Assembly: GCA_003508835.1 (NCBI GenBank) | Contig: PUFA01000106.1 | Location: 62,001-126,000, forward strand | Length of the DNA: 64,000 bases | Source: Eonycteris spelaea | Lineage: Eukaryota > Chordata > Mammalia > Chiroptera > Pteropodidae | Direction of reading: 5' to 3' | Shown: one piece after another, positions 23,136-35,384 of the stretch | Position numbering within the stretch: position 1 is the first letter of the stretch | Layout of the letters: the number at the start of each line of letters is the position of its first letter | The notes under the pieces: model-generated | Told to the model about the DNA's origin: nothing | What the model saw: only the letters and a program-made list of their open reading frames with translations | The model's database searches: none | Translations under genes and position numbers: made by a program

Positions 23136-23210
23136 CTGTTGGCGCGCTTGCCGGTCCTTGTGTCCTGGCAGGCTGGGTTCTTCTGGTTTGTGTCCCAAGC
23201 GAAGCTTTGC
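23136..23210 (-). other. Candidate exon (75 nt), minus strand
   Basis: Read on the minus strand, a pyrimidine-rich tract 'tttgtcttcaatttgcag' precedes 75 bases that end CAG and are followed by gtgaggtctgg, a strong donor. One frame is open throughout, phase 0 to phase 0, starting AKLRLGHKPEEP and ending DRQARQQ. It is the best-formed splice unit I found. I do not recognise the peptide. It could be an exon of a long minus-strand gene, a non-coding exon or a pseudo-exon. Confidence 0.3.
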
Positions 23211-23589
23211 CTGCAAATTGAAGACAAAAATGAGAATATAGGGAGAGGCTTACATATGCAATGGGATTGTTTTCTATGTGCAAAGGCAGTTCAGCCAGTG
23301 ACTAAATAGGTCTGTTTTTCACTTATACAAATAATAGTACAACATTTGAGAATAGAAGATATTTCTTAAAACTGTCTTTTATTCAATTTATATGGGGTAC
23401 ATTTATATAATATGTCATATACATACATGTTTTAAAATATAAATTCACCAAAAAAGAACTCATCTCCAGGCAAAGTTATTTCTGTTTGAAGAACTAAAAT
23501 AAATAGTTGCTAAAACTATTTTGTTTAACCTGGAAAAGATCTTTCAATCTAAGGAGTGTTATAAGAAAAATGTTGAACGTGATATCACA

Positions 23590-23790
23590 AGCAAGATTAA
23601 ATAGTTAACACTTATAATATTCTAACATTTATTATACATGTTTGTACATATTAGCCCATTAAATTATCATAAATATCCTGAGGTAATTATTAGCATAGTC
23701 ACTTCACAAGTGAGGAAACTTTAAATTTAAAGAGCTTGATCAAGATCATACAGTCCATTCATCTCGCATTTTTGAAGTTCTACCAAGTTC
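23590..23790 (-). mobile_element. MIR SINE
   Basis: 'attagcccattaaattatca', 'tcctgaggtaattattagca', 'cacttcacaagtgaggaaac' and 'gagcttgatcaagatcatac' follow the reverse complement of MIR in order. Confidence 0.65.
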
Positions 23791-24374
23791 TCCTGCCTCT
23801 AAATAACAACTTAACACAAACGATTGATCTTTCTAGTTATATAGCCCTTCCTAGTTAATATCTTCTTTTCTAATACAGATAGAAGAATCCATAAAAAATA
23901 CAATAAATGGAAACATCTTCAAATAAATACAACTATATTTCCATCTTCGCTTAATTCCTAAAGCTCAAACAAGTTATTCGAGGAAGACAAATTTAACCTG
24001 AATTTGCTCAAGCCTCACCCAGCTGCAGGTACACACGGGCCTCTGTACACAAGATTTCATTGTGTATTGTCCGTTCCGTTTACACAGTTTCTAAGTCATC
24101 AACCCCCATCAAAACATTTCTGAGATATCGCAGAAATATGTTCAGGGACAAAGCCCTGCATGTCTGGTGCTGCTTCTCTGAGCAGGAGCCGCCCCGTCCT
24201 CTGCAGAGATGAGGACAGTTATTGTTCTCCTGCCCTGGTTCCCAGGGTGGGCTCCGCCTCGGCCACCCTGCCGCACCTTTACACAATAGCGTGTTGTGTG
24301 CCTTAGCAGCATTGAGCTGAAGTCTTAATTCCATCCTAAAGCAGCAGTATGTAATGAAAAGGGTGTCGCTCTTG
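23791..24374. other. Unassigned sequence
   Basis: No repeat or gene recognised. A 107-codon minus frame (24080-24403) has no similarity I know. Confidence 0.35.
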
Positions 24375-24505
24375 ACATCGGAATATCCAGGTAAATATGC
24401 CACTTTTTCCCCTGTGAGATCTCAAGCAAGATAGTTTATCTCTCTGAGCCTCAGTGTGTTTATCTTTAAAATTAGAGTAGTAATGCCATCACAGGAGATA
24501 AATTG
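24375..24505 (+). mobile_element. MIR SINE, sense
   Basis: 'gtgagatctcaagcaagata', 'tctctctgagcctcagtgtg' and 'tttaaaattagagtagtaat' follow sense MIR (gtgaccttgggcaagt ... cctctctgagcctcagtttcc ... gtaaaatggggataataat). Confidence 0.65.
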
Positions 24506-24529
24506 GGGATTGATTTATTCATCCACTTA

Positions 24530-24665
24530 TTTATAAACTTATTTATTTTTATGGTGACATTGGTTAACAAAATCCAATAAGTTTCATCTGTACACTTTAA
24601 CAGTAAGGCATATATATATGTGTGTGTGTTCACCTCCCGTAGTTAGATTTCTTTCTGTCACCACA
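24530..24665 (-). mobile_element. L1 3' UTR end, bat-like, antisense
   Basis: 'ggtgacattggttaacaaaa', 'aataagtttcatctgtacac' and 'gtgtgttcacctcccgtagt' match the pattern I associate with the bat L1 3' end (ggtgacattggttaataaaattata ... caggtgtacaattctataat ... gtgttcaccaccc). The copy is truncated to about 135 bases. Confidence 0.6.
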
Positions 24666-27600
24666 CTGGGCATCTAAATGCGATAACGAATGTGAGACAG
24701 CCTGGTTCCCTCACTGGACGCATTCGTGTGGGTTTAATGCATTAGATGGGGACACCTTGGTTCCAAGTGGCAGAACGCGTGTTATTTTGGCACAGAACAG
24801 AACATGCGTGGCAAGTCTAACTGTGGCATGTCTGGATGTGATGCTTGCCTTGACCGTTCCTCGGCGCGTGTCGCCTCTCTGCTCGGCCATGTTCTGCTGC
24901 TTCACAGACGCTCCCCAGCTCACAGCCGACAGCTTGCAGCTTGCGAGCGAAAAGGAAGGAAGACCCTCCTCGCCGGTGTGTATGTAGGTGGTGCCTTTCA
25001 AGGAGAGGTTCTGAGTGGCTGCGGTTATGTGTTCGATTCTTTGATTTCTGTACACAGCCAGGGTCACATGGCCATGGCTAGGGGAAGGCACCCAGATCAC
25101 ATGGGATGAGGGATGGGCAGTCCGCTCTGGAAAGAGGGGTGGTAGGCATAAGAGACAGTTGCCCACTATAACTTTGCAGCTGGTAGATATTAAACCCGCA
25201 TCTACCACATAGCTTTTTCTGACTTCTTGAGCCCCCATTATTCTCCGACCCCACTGATGGCATTCGACACTCACGAGCTCCTACTGTCAGTGATGTCAAG
25301 TCCTGGGGGAACAGGTGGAAAGACGTGGTCCTCAGCAGCTCACTGCCTGGTTGGAGAGCCCATGATGATGCCGTGTGACCGCCCCACGTGAGAGACAAGC
25401 GTGGCGTGCAATGAAAAGCCGCCTCGGGCAGTGCGGGGCTGGGTCAGTGTACGTGTGGCAGATGGGGCGTGTTTCCCAAAGGGTTGGTATGTCAGTGAGT
25501 CTCGAAAGATGAATAAGAATTAGCCAGGCAAAAATGGTGAGAGAGAACGTTCTCGTGCAGTGTTCCAATCTGTTCTTTGCTACATATTTTAGCCTTTTCC
25601 AGTTTTGATTATAAGATTTTCAATAGTGATCACATCTTATAATTCTTCTGTACTATTGGCAGTGATTACGTGGTGCTAACCACCTTACTGACCCTTGCTG
25701 ACCATTCAGTGCTGGTGACTGTTCGTTTTCATCACTGACCCCTGGACCATTTTTTTTCCTTCCCTTAGGAAAATGAGCTCATCATTCAGAGTAATGGAAT
25801 GGCTGTGAAACAGAGTGTCAGTTTTCCTGGAGAGCTTTTCTGATTTCATCAGGATTTTTTTTTTCATACAAGGATTCTTAGTACCATTGTAGCCGGTTTA
25901 TGAACCTGCAGCGACTCACGCACAATGACTCCGAAGCACCGCCTCTTCTGACCCAGCCGCGCAAATGAAAAAGTAAAATTGACTTTTGCCAACTGCTTTG
26001 GTCAAACTTTTGTTTTTTAAAAAAAAAATCTTACGTTAGGAAAATAGCATCATGTAGCTATGCCATGCCAGTCAAAATACCATCGGGTCCAGAAAATACA
26101 CTCGTGGGTGGCTTGATTTGCTTAGAACACCTAATTAAGTTTTCTCTTCCCTCCCCATGATGTATCCACATTCACCAGTTGGTTGCTGGTAATATATGCG
26201 TCTCGAAAACCGCTGACCTTGAATGTAATTCACGTGCAAGGCTTAGATGCGAGAAAGACAACACTGACGTCAGTGAACCTGGAGTCAGTTCTCGCTCTGT
26301 GCGTGTTTATCTATTCGCGTTTGGTGCCAGTGGCTCTGGATAAATGCATACAAAGGCTGACCGGGATATTCTTAATGTGCTGGACATTGGGGATATTTTT
26401 ATATTGAAATGTACCAGTCAGCTCAACCCCCACGTGTGGTTGGGGAAATACAGATATCTTCTCTGTGAGTGTGAGGTAATTCTCACTTTGTTTTGATTTT
26501 GGTTACAAGAACAGAATGAGCAACAGTGGCATTGCCACCTCTGGAGACTGTCTGGCAGCATTTGCATTTTCCAGGGCTGCTTTACCAGCTCCACTTCTAA
26601 TCTTGTGACATTTGTTTTATGCTCTTATTTTTCATACAAAGAAATGCGGATACAACTGTATTCAGTGACCCCGAGAAGTCACTGGCAGAAACAGCTCTTT
26701 GAAATCATTTAGTTCAGTTACATCCGAAGTGTTTTTTTGACATGTTAAAGGAGATTTTTTAAAACCTAGACGTCTCTTCTCTGGGGCAAATAGGAGGTCC
26801 AGTGGTCTTTCCTTGGATGGAGTGTGGAAATAGAGTGGCATCGACCTATATGACATGAGCACAAGGGAACCAAACAGATAAAATGAAATGCCATTCATAA
26901 GAATGTACATGACCCTGGGACCCAAAATAGGACAAGGAAAAGACATTCTGAGGCCAGGGACCAGCCTGAGGTTCAGGATTTTAGGTCACCTGGGGTGTGT
27001 CCGGGAATCAAGAGGAAGGTGTTAAGAACATTCTGACAGCACAAAACCTTTTCATGAATTGTATGAGGTCAGGCTTCTTCCCATTGATGAATGCTTTTGA
27101 TATACTTGGCATCAGTCTCAGGACAGGAGGGCCGTTCCCACAATTGCCTCCCTGGACCAGGCCTGTGCCAGTGGAACAGGCAGTAACCAGCCAAGACACA
27201 AATGTCATCATAGGATGTTTGGCACAGGTTTCCTCAACTCGACCTACTGGCATTCAGAATGAAGAGTGGGGTCTCTGTGTGCTGAGAGCGAAAGGCAGAG
27301 GTGAAATATCTAGTGGAGTCTCTTGAATGAAGGTTGAAGAAGTCCGAAAACAATGGGAGAATGCCCCCCATCACAGTAAAAAAGCTCTGGGGGCCTTTCT
27401 CCTGCTTCTCAGTGGTCATATTGTGTACAGAGGGCGAGGTGGTTCCTTCTACCTACATGTCTGCCCGCTGGCCTTAAGCCAGTCAGTGTGCTCATTAAAT
27501 GGTGTCTGCTTCCATCCCTGCCCATTCTACAAAATTAATTCTGAGTAACCTGGATTTTGGTCAGTATGTTAGGGCTCGCGGGGAAGTTGCGGGGGGTAGA

Positions 27601-29879
27601 AATGCTAAGTGTGATTACACGGGGATATCCTAGTTGGAGAAGGGTGCTGTGGCAAGGCTGGGGAGTGAAACAGTTGTGCGTTGATAGGGAAGATGTCTGT
27701 TCTCCACAGGGAGGAAGTTCTCTGACTAGACATGTGTGCGTGGACTGTGGGCAGTGGACGTGGACATGGACTGAAGAAGATGAATTTCCTCCAAATCCAG
27801 GAGACTGTTGAGACCCATGGTCGGGGAACTGATGGGGGCAGGAATGGTTCCTGTCCCAGAGTGGGACCTCCAGTTCATGGTAGCCTTCGCAGAAGGAGTG
27901 GCTCGTGACCCCTCACTTAATGTTTGTGTCTTGGCTGGAAGCTTAGGAAAGAAATTTCCCTGATTTCTGAGCGCTCGGGCACAACCATCCGCTCTTTCCA
28001 TCCATGCCTCCTGTTACCTCTGAAACTTTCTAAAGTGGCCCAGTTTCCACGTATTATCTTACAGTTGGGTGAGGTGTCAGCGGACATCTCCAGGCTTATG
28101 CATGCTGCCCCATGGGAAAGAGCCTCCTCCACTACCTCTAACAGAAGTTTTCTGAGGGCATTACTGTTTGGATATGCATGGCCACTCCTGAACTGGGCGT
28201 ACCCAGAGAGGCCCAACTTAGGTAGCCTACCCATTGCCATGGTTGCTGGGGAATGGGGTGGGAGAGGGGCTACAACCATGATTAACAGCTGTACTTAACC
28301 CCATGGAATGGGGGAGGAGTTCCCCAAAAGAAAGAGGCTATTTTCAATAGAAGGAGAATGATACCAGCATCCTCGGTAGATAAAAGAAAAGCTACCATAG
28401 TCTATTACATATGTGTTATCCCTTAAAATTGGAAATTTAATATTTAGAATAAAGAAAAGGAGATTCACACGTGCTGTAAATGTGAAATTCTAGTATAAGC
28501 CAATTTACTGTAGTCATGTGCCAGTTCTGATATTATGGGGCCACTGTCGTATCTATGGTTTGTTGTCAACTAAGAAGTCATTACGCAATGCATATAATGT
28601 TTATTTAACCCCAGCCATTATAGGCAATTGGCAGTTAGTACTTTTCAAGACAATTTAAATTGGACTACAAAAAAGATAAAGCCCAAAATTATAAGACTGT
28701 GGAAAATGTTACCGAAATAATAGGCAATAAACTCAGGCTTTGCGGTTGTGCCGAATGAAGACCGGGAACTGTTGCCTCAGGAGATGTAGCAGGACAGGTG
28801 GAAATCTAGGAACAAAGCCTGCTGAGCAGCAGGGCCGTGGTAGCAGGAGAGTTGATAAGTTTAGAGTCGAAAGTTTCTCAAGTTCAAGGCCTAATTATCT
28901 TCACCTGATGATGGACATAGCATTATAAACAGTCTCCTTGCCTCCAGTTAGTCCCCCGTCCAGTAAGTTTGTCATCGTTACCAGTGCTGTTGCTCAGTTA
29001 CAAATTTATCATCATTATGAGTCTCGAAAGGTTGTGGGGATGGACATGTTCACCACAGCGAGGAATATCAAACTGGCTTGTCCTAGAAACTGGCCCCGAG
29101 GGCCAGAGGAGCGGTGTAAAGAGCTCTAAAGTCAGATAGAACATGATACTGAGATGATGGGGCTGAGACAACAAGCCTTTCTCAGATGAGTAAGTGAACG
29201 TGGGCAAGACCACAGGATAACGCTATCGATGGGGCTGCTGAAACTAGAGTATTGAAAAAGTGGGCCAGGAGGCATCAGGTATCATGATCCTGTGTTAGGT
29301 GAGCGTTATACTCAATGCCTGAAGCAGAGTTTATAATCCGTAGAGTTTAATGGAGAGACTTGGGGCAGGAAATGACAGGGAGAGTTTAATGCCTGTGTGG
29401 CCCATGACTTTCATCAGTTCTTTAATGTTCCATATAACTCCCAAATGTTCACACTGAGATCAATTTTTTCTTATTCTATTTGCTTTTAAAGTATAGAACT
29501 TATTTGTTTTATTTATGAAGTATTTAGAAGAAAATCCCATTCAAATTACAGATATAATATTTGTTCATAATTTATATGTGATTTTTTAACCTAGATTAAA
29601 TGTTTGAAAATTTATTTTCCAGATTGAGTGATGATGATAGTTTAGTACCATGAATGTTTTTCCCATTTAATGTTTTGTTTTTATTCTCTAATTTTGGTTT
29701 ATTTGGGAAAAAAATAAACTTTAAAAATGCATAATTAATCATTCCACTTGAAAGTTTTATTTAAAAAATTTCATCTTAAAAACATTCTAGAAGACATACT
29801 TTTTTTTTTTTAACGATAATAAGATATCGTAAAGAAATCTGCAACTTTTAAAGTTTTTAACCTTAAATGTGTTCCCATT
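24666..29879. other. Long unassigned stretch, moderately GC-rich in places
   Basis: About 5.2 kb without a recognised repeat or gene. 24.76-25.0 kb holds clustered CpG. Open frames reach 187 codons (24711-25274 minus), 124 codons (27924-28298 plus) and 120 codons (27917-28279 minus), all unrecognised and mutually overlapping, as chance frames are. Parts near 27.6-28.35 kb feel LTR-like but I could not match a family. Confidence 0.35.
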
Positions 29880-30005
29880 GCCAGTCGTTTTTTGATGGCT
29901 GGGACAATAGATTTATCTTTGTGCTTTCGCACTCCAGTGGCTGCCACACTGGCTGGCAGGCAGTGGCTGTTCGATAAACATTTGTTGGACTGAATCGAAA
30001 TGAAT
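29880..30005 (+). mobile_element. L2 LINE 3' end, sense
   Basis: 'tggctgggacaatagattta', 'ctggctggcaggcagtggct' and 'cgataaacatttgttggact' match the L2 end (gggcagggactgtgtct ... cctggcacatagtaggcgct ... caataaatgtttgttgaatga). Confidence 0.6.
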
Positions 30006-30411
30006 CCACTCGTTAGTATTTTCTGGTCACGTGAGCGAAACTAAGAAATACACAACTTTTCTTGTTGAGTTTTGCAGCTAGTCTGATCCTATTAACTAAA
30101 CATTTGCTTTAGGACTGAATTTTGAAATTTGAGTTGAGACCCCTAACCACATATAACCTGTTTCTTTCTGGAATAGGTGACGAAAAATTTTAACTCTTTG
30201 CTAATTCACTTTTGGAAAGGAAATATGTGGATTAATAAATGTAGAGAAAACAATATTTTATCCATTTTGAAAGAGATTCCTAATTAACATATTACATGTT
30301 AAAATTTCTCGGTATTTACTCATCACAATACAATGATACGAGGCACTATGTGGAAGACACAGGAATTCTTAAAATCAAAATGCACTCTATGGAAGACCAA
30401 AGATCACTTAC
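30006..30411. other. Unassigned AT-rich sequence
   Basis: Nothing recognised. Confidence 0.35.
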
Positions 30412-30463
30412 CTTAAAGGGGTAAAATGCTCCCCAAGCATATTCGATCTCATTTGTTTGAATT
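30412..30463 (-). other. Candidate exon (52 nt), minus strand
   Basis: On the minus strand 'ggctgcctgttggctacag' is an acceptor-like end and 52 bases later the sequence reads TTTAAG|gtaagtgatc, a near-consensus donor. After one leading base the frame reads IQTNEIEYAWGAFYPFK without stops and ends in phase 0. Length, splice sites and residue mix look exon-like, but the peptide is not one I recognise. The next downstream candidate (23136-23210) begins in phase 0, as needed. Confidence 0.3.
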
Positions 30464-31814
30464 CTGTAGCCAACAGGCAGCCTTAAGTTTACAAATGTTG
30501 TTTCTTAGACATTCAGTTGATACTGGGGATGACTATCTTTCATTATAGTAATAAATATTATAATCATTAGTATGGCATTATAAATGAGGAAATTAGAATT
30601 GTTATTTCAGTATTTACTCAAAATGATATGCATAGACATTTAATCACCTAAGCTGTGTTATCTTATTTGGGGGAGGAAATGAAATCTATAAATCTGAGGA
30701 TCAGCCCTAGAGCAGCAATTAGCCACCTGAGGAAAAGTACTAAGAGAAACAGAATTTGAAGAGGCTAATTCACATTTGATAAAGACAGTCATTAGTGATG
30801 AATCCTTTTTTACACGTGTCTATACTTAGGTTGGTAATTTTAGAAAGAAGTTTTTCCTTGGGAAATTTTGAAAAGAGAATGCCAAAACCTTAGTTTGTGT
30901 TGTTGTCAATAAAACGCTTTTAGATGAAAAACTTAATCTCAGCCTTTCAAAAGAGCTCTCGGCGTTAACCTGTCTTCTCAGAACATACACAGTTGTGCAG
31001 TCTAAGCTAAGTGCTTCTCCAGCTCCGTCTCTGAACTTAACGTACCTCATATGTGAAAAAATTCATTTGTTTACATGGGGAAAAGAGTAGAGCAACCTAA
31101 TATGAAATTATAGAATGGAAACCTTGTGATAGCCTGGGCCTTAGACCCCGCCATGCTGGCACGAGGTCAGCCTTGCTTATTGTGACTGGCGCAGGCCGAA
31201 GACTGGCAAGTTAGCCTGGTGACGGCGGGGGAAATCTGGCTGTTTGCATCATTAAATTTTGAATGATGGCGTATTTTTACTTTTTTTCTGCCAACTTTAC
31301 CTTTGATAAATAATTCTGAGGATCAATAAATTGTTAACTGTGACAATCAGGAATAAATCCAGAGAAACTAATTCCATATTATTTATGTAACACCGAATTC
31401 TCAAGCTCTCCGAGGGGGACGCTGAGTTATTAGTGTGTATTAAGAGCAAAAACTGAATACAGTAGAGTTCCAGTGAGCCCTGAGTTTACTCCAAAAGCTT
31501 ATATAAATGTTCTCATTAAATCGTAGCTCTACAGCTCCATTAGAGGACTGTTTTATTCAATTCCAAGGCAACCTTTCCAATGGTTGGCATACCTATCCCC
31601 AGGATCAGGCTTTAAGGTCAATTTTATACCTTTAAAAACATATTAAAAAGATAAAATGAACCCACCCATTCTCCAGAAATCAATTATTAAAACCATCAAT
31701 CCTGTAGCAACTTGGGTTGGATTGGTAAGCCAAGGTGCGTTTAACAAAAGAGAGAGTTGAAAAATGCCCTAAAATTCACAAAATGACTGGAAAAACATTG
31801 TTGCTTTTAAAACA
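30464..31814. other. Unassigned sequence
   Basis: No gene or repeat recognised. A small CpG-containing patch lies at about 31140-31235. Confidence 0.35.
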
Positions 31815-31985
31815 AGATAAATGGAGGTCTGAATTCTAGCCCTGCTACTTCTTGGCAGTGTAATTTTGGACAAAGTACTTGCCTTCTCTGAGCCTTAGTT
31901 TTCACCTTTCAGTGTTTTTCTGAGTATAAGTAAAATAGCAGACAGAATTGCCTAATAAACAGCATGGCATTGTGTGGACATTTTA
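31815..31985 (+). mobile_element. MIR SINE, sense
   Basis: 'gaattctagccctgctactt', 'tggacaaagtacttgccttc', 'ctgagccttagttttcacct' and 'taagtaaaatagcagacaga' follow sense MIR from the box B side through the core. Confidence 0.7.
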
Positions 31986-32009
31986 TTGTGTCTACTGTCA
32001 GTTTTTTTT

Positions 32010-32135
32010 CCCATGATAATATGAATTACTTGAGGACAGAGATTTTCATCTTTCTGGTTCAATGCTGTTGATAGAATGCCATAAACATCCTGCTACATAG
32101 GGATGCTCAGTATTTGTTGAATAAGTCTTAATTTC
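32010..32135 (+). mobile_element. L2 LINE 3' end, sense
   Basis: 'ttgaggacagagattttcat', 'atgccataaacatcctgcta' and 'gatgctcagtatttgttgaa' match the L2 terminus (gagggcagggac ... gctcaataaatgtttgttgaa). Confidence 0.65.
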
Positions 32136-34179
32136 TACATTGCTAAAATAGGAGGAATTATTTTCTTCATATATTCTAACTTAAAGCTACATCATAATGA
32201 TCTTTTCCTATTATGCATTTAATTTCTTTCCAGAGTTTCAGGTTATCTGTGTAAGCACTTGCATATTTTGTGACATAAACTTTTAATTCTATTTTAGATG
32301 ATTGCCTAAATATAAATTATTTTGTATTGTGTTATTGCATCAGAATGAAACAATATTTTAAAGCTCTTAAGACATGCAACAAAATATACTTCCAAGAATA
32401 TGGTATCAATTTATGCCCTCAAAATAGAGCATAAGAATATCCATTTAATCACGCTCTCATTAGAAATGAGTATTTTCACTAAAAGATTTGGCTAATGTTG
32501 AAGACGATTTCATTGTCTCTAGCTATGTTTGATTATATAAAATGAGTAGTTTTACGAAGAAGTTTGCTGAACTAACTCATGGGTGTTGACCACTGTTAAT
32601 TTTGAAAAGCCCTGAGTGTTCGGTCAGTGCTCAGTAGGCAGTGACTGGACGGGGGTCGGGGGGGGGGCGGGGGGGGTGAGCAGGGTACTGCACCCTCAGC
32701 ACGAGTCCCGTGTAAGCAGCTGTAAAACGTGGGATTTTCCAGACGTGATCTTCTCTAATTAGATAGAGGTGCTGCTGTCTGTGCATTATGGATGAGCTCT
32801 CTATCATATTGATATGCTTTAGGAGTATTTCTCAACAAGACGAGTTATAAGTACTGTAATAGGAATTAAGCAGCGTGCAATGGAGAAAAGAAAGGGCCAG
32901 GATGATGGAAATATGGGCTTTGGTATGGATCTTGAAATGAGATCGCAGTGGTAAAGATGCTCCCTAGTAAAGAGAATGACTGCCTTGAAACGTAGAACAA
33001 GGATGTCAGATGAGGAACAAGTTATAAATGATTCAATTATTAGACTAAACATGTAGTTTTTTAAAAAACAATGAATAAACATCCAAGTTATTTCATCACC
33101 TCGTGGACATGGTCATCTATGGTTTTCCGGAGCTAACTCTGGCAACAGTTCACAGGGAGACACAGGGCAAATAACCGTTAAGGAGGCACCCGAATGTGTA
33201 GGTAAAACAGAAAGGAGTCATTTTAACTTTTTAGCTAAAGTTAAGAAAGTCTTTTCTGTCTTAAAATAACCCTATTTCATTCATGTGACAATTCAAAAAG
33301 AGGCTACTGGAGATGAATAACTGCTCTATATCGGCAGGATTATTTATAAGTAATAAGAAAACATTTAGGTCTTACATCACTTTGCTATGGAGTTACAGGG
33401 CATCCTGAGTTTGTGCCTGAATCAGAGTGTAGAAAAATATCATGATTTTGGCTTTCTGTCACAACCTTTATGTTTTCTAACAAATTATAGCTTGTCCTGA
33501 GAACTCTATTTTCTCCTTTGATAGCAACTTAAAAACAAACAAACAAAAAACCCCTCAAAACCTCACAAGTATGTAGTTTAAAGCATTTGTATAAGAAGCT
33601 AGGTGCAGTGCTTTCTTAGATTTTATCATTCACGTCAAAAAATAACAATAAAATCCTCTAGGTTTTCATATTCAAAATCCTTATGATTTTGTCCTGTTCT
33701 TTCTCTATATCTTGTCAAAGTAGATTTTATGTACTCAACTGTCTGTGTAGTTAAAAGTGTATAATTAAGGAGCAGTAAATTTCAACAACTTGTCGTTTTT
33801 AGGGAAAATCATTTTTAAGCAAGTTTACTGTACATGACTGTATAAACAGAAAAGTAGGATACGTGCTGCTGTACAAAAACATGTTTTGTTAGCCTGTAGA
33901 GTGGCCACACAGGTTGGGCAGCCTTAAATGACTGGAAAATAAAGCCTTCTTGTTTTGATCTGATCTACATTGGTTTGGAGTAGTAAACCCATTAGCAGGA
34001 CGAGAAAACAGAACAGGCTTTACAGTCCGTTGCCTAACTTGATTTCAAGTGTCCTCTGCTCCTTGGGAGGGTGCCTTCCTTTTTGTTGATATTCAAGTCT
34101 CTTACTTTCCAAGAGGCATGAATAAGGACATTTCTGTACTGCCTTTCAAATAAGGAGTCCCATGAGTCGCATGTGAGCC
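32136..34179. other. Unassigned sequence with G-run and AAAC tract
   Basis: Mostly unrecognised. It holds the G-run at 32651-32679 and a short (AAAC)n at about 33532-33550. 32815-33020 may be decayed L2 on the minus strand, but I could not support it well. Confidence 0.35.
32651..32679 (+). repeat. G-run, potential G-quadruplex
   Basis: Three G tracts of 5, 10 and 8 are separated by TC and C. The tracts are long enough to supply four runs of three or more G. Confidence 0.8.
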
Positions 34180-34290
34180 ACTTACAGGCATCTTTTACAG
34201 TACAGGAAATGCAAGCAAATGGAGAGGTTAAGGAAATCGCTCAAAGGACTTTCAGCAAGTTGGAGTCAAGGCCAGGAATAGTAAGCAGGC
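34180..34290 (-). mobile_element. MIR-like SINE fragment
   Basis: 'cttttacagtacaggaaatg', 'agaggttaaggaaatcgctc' and 'gttggagtcaaggcc' resemble the reverse complement of the MIR core and box B region. Confidence 0.45.
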
Positions 34291-34429
34291 CTCTTACTCC
34301 AAGGCTTTGGCTCAGTGGCCAGATTTCAGTCCCCTTCTGATAGTGGGCGCACAAGCCATCCTTGGCATCATTCATTGCAGTTCATCTTGCTCCTTGAGGA
34401 AGCAGGCATATACCAACAGTCTTTAAAAG

Positions 34430-34520
34430 GAAGTGCACAACTGCGACGGATACATTTATACCTCAGTAAAAAATAAATAAATAAAAATAAACACAACAAC
34501 AACGAAAAGGAAAATAAAGC
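34430..34520. repeat. A-rich (AAATA)n/(ACA)n tract, retroposon-tail-like
   Basis: 'atacctcagtaaaaaataaa' runs into A-rich and ACAACAACAAC sequence. It looks like the 3' tail of an old L1 or SINE whose body is not recognisable. Confidence 0.45.
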
Positions 34521-34683
34521 CCAGAGCAGAAGGTACTGTTGAACTTGAACTTAATGCTTACCCTTCTTTAATCTCTTCTGTTCCCAACAGTCTGTTATAA
34601 GAACAAAAGGTGAAAAGTTAGATCAAGGGACAGGTTGATGTGGTGGGTAGGGTGGCAATATTGGGCCGTGTCAGTATTATTAC

Positions 34684-34715
34684 CTGCTTCCTTCCACCCA
34701 GTGCAGCTCGGATGC
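34684..34715 (-). other. Candidate exon (32 nt), minus strand
   Basis: On the minus strand 'gggaaagtctttcag' precedes 32 bases ending GCAG|gtaataatac. The phase-0 frame reads ASELHWVEGS and leaves two bases, which suits the one leading base of the 30412-30463 candidate. It was found while looking for a segment of this phase, so it is the weakest of the set. The donor lacks the common gtragt form. Confidence 0.15.
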
Positions 34716-34749
34716 CTGAAAGACTTTCCCAGAAGCTGCAGGAAAGCTA

Positions 34750-35375
34750 CAAACGTGATTTAGACGTTCTCCCACTTTTTGAGGACATGATAGTCTATTA
34801 GGAGAGACAGACATACAAACACATACGTGCCAATCAAGTCTGTGAAGTGTTAATATATAGAACATAGTATATAGAACATAGAAGCTCCAAGGAGGGGTCC
34901 ACTATTTTAAAGTAAGCTGTGGCTTCAGGAAATATTCTCCTAGTGAAAGGATGCTTGGATTGCAGTTTGAAGGATCCTAGTGTCAGCCAAAGAAAAAGTC
35001 AGAATGGAATCACAAGCAAAAGGAATAATATTCATGAATCTGAAGAGGTGTGAATTACACGTGTCATGTAAAGAATTATAGTCGAACAAGATTAGCCTGT
35101 GGAGGAAGGGAGTCCTGAGAGATGAAACTAGTGTGGCACAAAGAATTCAGACTTTGGGTGATGTGCTAACGATCTTGCTAAAGTCCTTTTAGGAACGGAA
35201 GCCAGTGGAGGCTTTAAGTGGTCACATGATATAATTTGCTTCTTAGATTATGCTGGTTGCAGGGTGGAAGATGAGTTTAAAGAGGGCAAAATTAAGTGGA
35301 TAGTACAGTAGTCCAGATAGGCTGATGAGGCAATGAATAAGAAACTAATCGGGATGCTGACGAAGATAGATTAAA
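34750..35375 (-). mobile_element. L2 LINE, right part of a split copy, antisense
   Basis: 'catgatagtctattaggaga', 'gacagacatacaaacacata', 'gcttggattgcagtttgaag', 'agattagcctgtggaggaag', 'gccagtggaggctttaagtg' and 'atgctggttgcagggtggaa' follow the reverse complement of L2 in order. The copy stops at about 35375 and resumes at 36300 after an L1. Confidence 0.7.
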
Positions 35376-35384
35376 AGATACAAG

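Noticed and set aside
22547..23221. 224-codon plus-strand open frame, the longest in the window
   Set aside because: No recognisable domain, poor start context, low-complexity composition typical of chance frames, and it overlaps a good minus-strand splice unit.
24711..25274. 187-codon minus-strand open frame
   Set aside because: No similarity to any family I know, and overlapping frames on the other strand are also open.
33100..33160. Possible minus-strand exon with a gtgatg donor
   Set aside because: All three frames contain stops.
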